Source of the DNA: Burhinus oedicnemus
Lineage: Eukaryota > Chordata > Aves > Charadriiformes > Burhinidae
Length of the DNA: 64,000 bases
NCBI GenBank assembly: GCA_008921705.1
Contig: VFFE01009182.1
Coordinates: forward strand, 1,075,655-1,139,654
Direction: 5' to 3'
Part shown: positions 63,593-64,000 of the stretch, piece by piece
How positions within the stretch are numbered: the first letter of the stretch is position 1
Layout of the letters: each line of letters starts with the position of its first letter
Made by a program: the position numbers and the translations under genes
The notes under the pieces: generated by a model
Told to the model about the DNA's origin: nothing
What the model saw: only the letters and a program-made list of their open reading frames with translations
Database searches by the model: none

Positions 63593-64000
63593 GAACATGA
63601 CTTCAGTTTCAAATACTTTGAACTAAAAAAAGAAAAGATATTTATTCTTTAGCACTAGTTCTAAATACTCAAAGCAATGAAACACTTATCAACACCCCTG
63701 GGAATATTCTCTGTAGCTGAATCAATATTATTCTCAAGTGTTTTCCTGAAATTCAGTATAAATTATCCTTTTCTTAATATCATTCTATAACTCCTACATG
63801 TCTTCAATGTGCTTTTGAAGTATTTGTCCTGATGCTTCAGATACAACCATTACTACGTTTCTTTTTAAATGATAAAAAACATGCTCCATACAAATCCAGT
63901 CATCTATTAGAGTCTGGTTAATATTGGCTCTGTTGGCTTTCGATTAGACCGTAAAAGGCAAACTGTGGACTGAGTAAGTGGAGAGAAGGAGTGAAATTCT
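63593..64000. other. Intergenic; right flank of the solo LTR
   Basis: Starts with the right target duplication (gaacat), then AT-rich unique sequence with no recognised gene. Confidence 0.65.

Noticed and set aside
1..64000. CRISPR array, bacterial operon, rRNA or tRNA genes
   Set aside because: No regularly spaced direct repeats, no compact gene arrays, and no rRNA or tRNA sequence seen. The sequence is vertebrate in character throughout.

Overview
The window looks like non-coding DNA from a bird. Three things point there: two LINE fragments of the CR1 (chicken repeat 1) type, one carrying the typical 3' end with its short octamer repeat; two solo LTRs of avian endogenous-retrovirus style, ERVL-like and class II/ERVK-like; and no sign of the SINE and L1 load of a mammal. 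I cannot name the species. The only host coding sequence I recognise is one exon at 487-764 (+). Its protein closely matches what I know of the extreme C-terminus of the axon-guidance receptor ROBO2. In other vertebrates ROBO2 and ROBO1 converge on a large gene desert, and the rest of this window fits the ROBO2-proximal side of such a desert.

Layout: 1-486 is the end of an intron, 487-764 the ROBO2-like exon, and 765 onward the 3' flank, with a 20-N assembly gap at 1302-1321. From 1.3 to 39.6 kb the sequence is mostly AT-rich and unique. It holds an old decayed CR1 piece (about 9.07-9.61 kb), simple repeats, and a few GC-richer pockets (about 2.4-3.0, 17.4-17.7, 25.2-25.8, 29.5-30.1 and 37.0-37.1 kb) in which I recognise no gene. 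A younger, 5'-truncated CR1 lies at about 39.63-40.51 kb. It keeps an open reading frame for the C-terminal part of its reverse-transcriptase polyprotein and an intact 3' end.

The most informative region is 48.7-51.9 kb. A 1.22-kb segment occurs twice in direct orientation, separated by a second 20-N gap and a complete 700-bp solo LTR. The LTR has near-perfect terminal inverted repeats and an exact 5-bp target-site duplication (AGCTC). The first copy carries the same site with no insertion (a single AGCTC), so the two copies read as the empty and filled alleles of one locus, placed in tandem by the assembler. If so, the LTR is an insertion polymorphism in the sequenced bird, and about 1.2 kb of the window is an artefact.

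Further right are a MIR-like SINE relic near 54.3 kb, a dense cluster of homeodomain- and SOX-type sites near 59.03 kb, a possible hAT-type relic near 62.6 kb, and a second solo LTR at 63,248-63,592. That LTR has inverted CCAAT boxes, a TATA box, a polyadenylation signal and an imperfect 6-bp target duplication. I find no CRISPR array, operon, rRNA, tRNA or novel multigene system. Nearly all other open frames are chance frames with no recognisable family.
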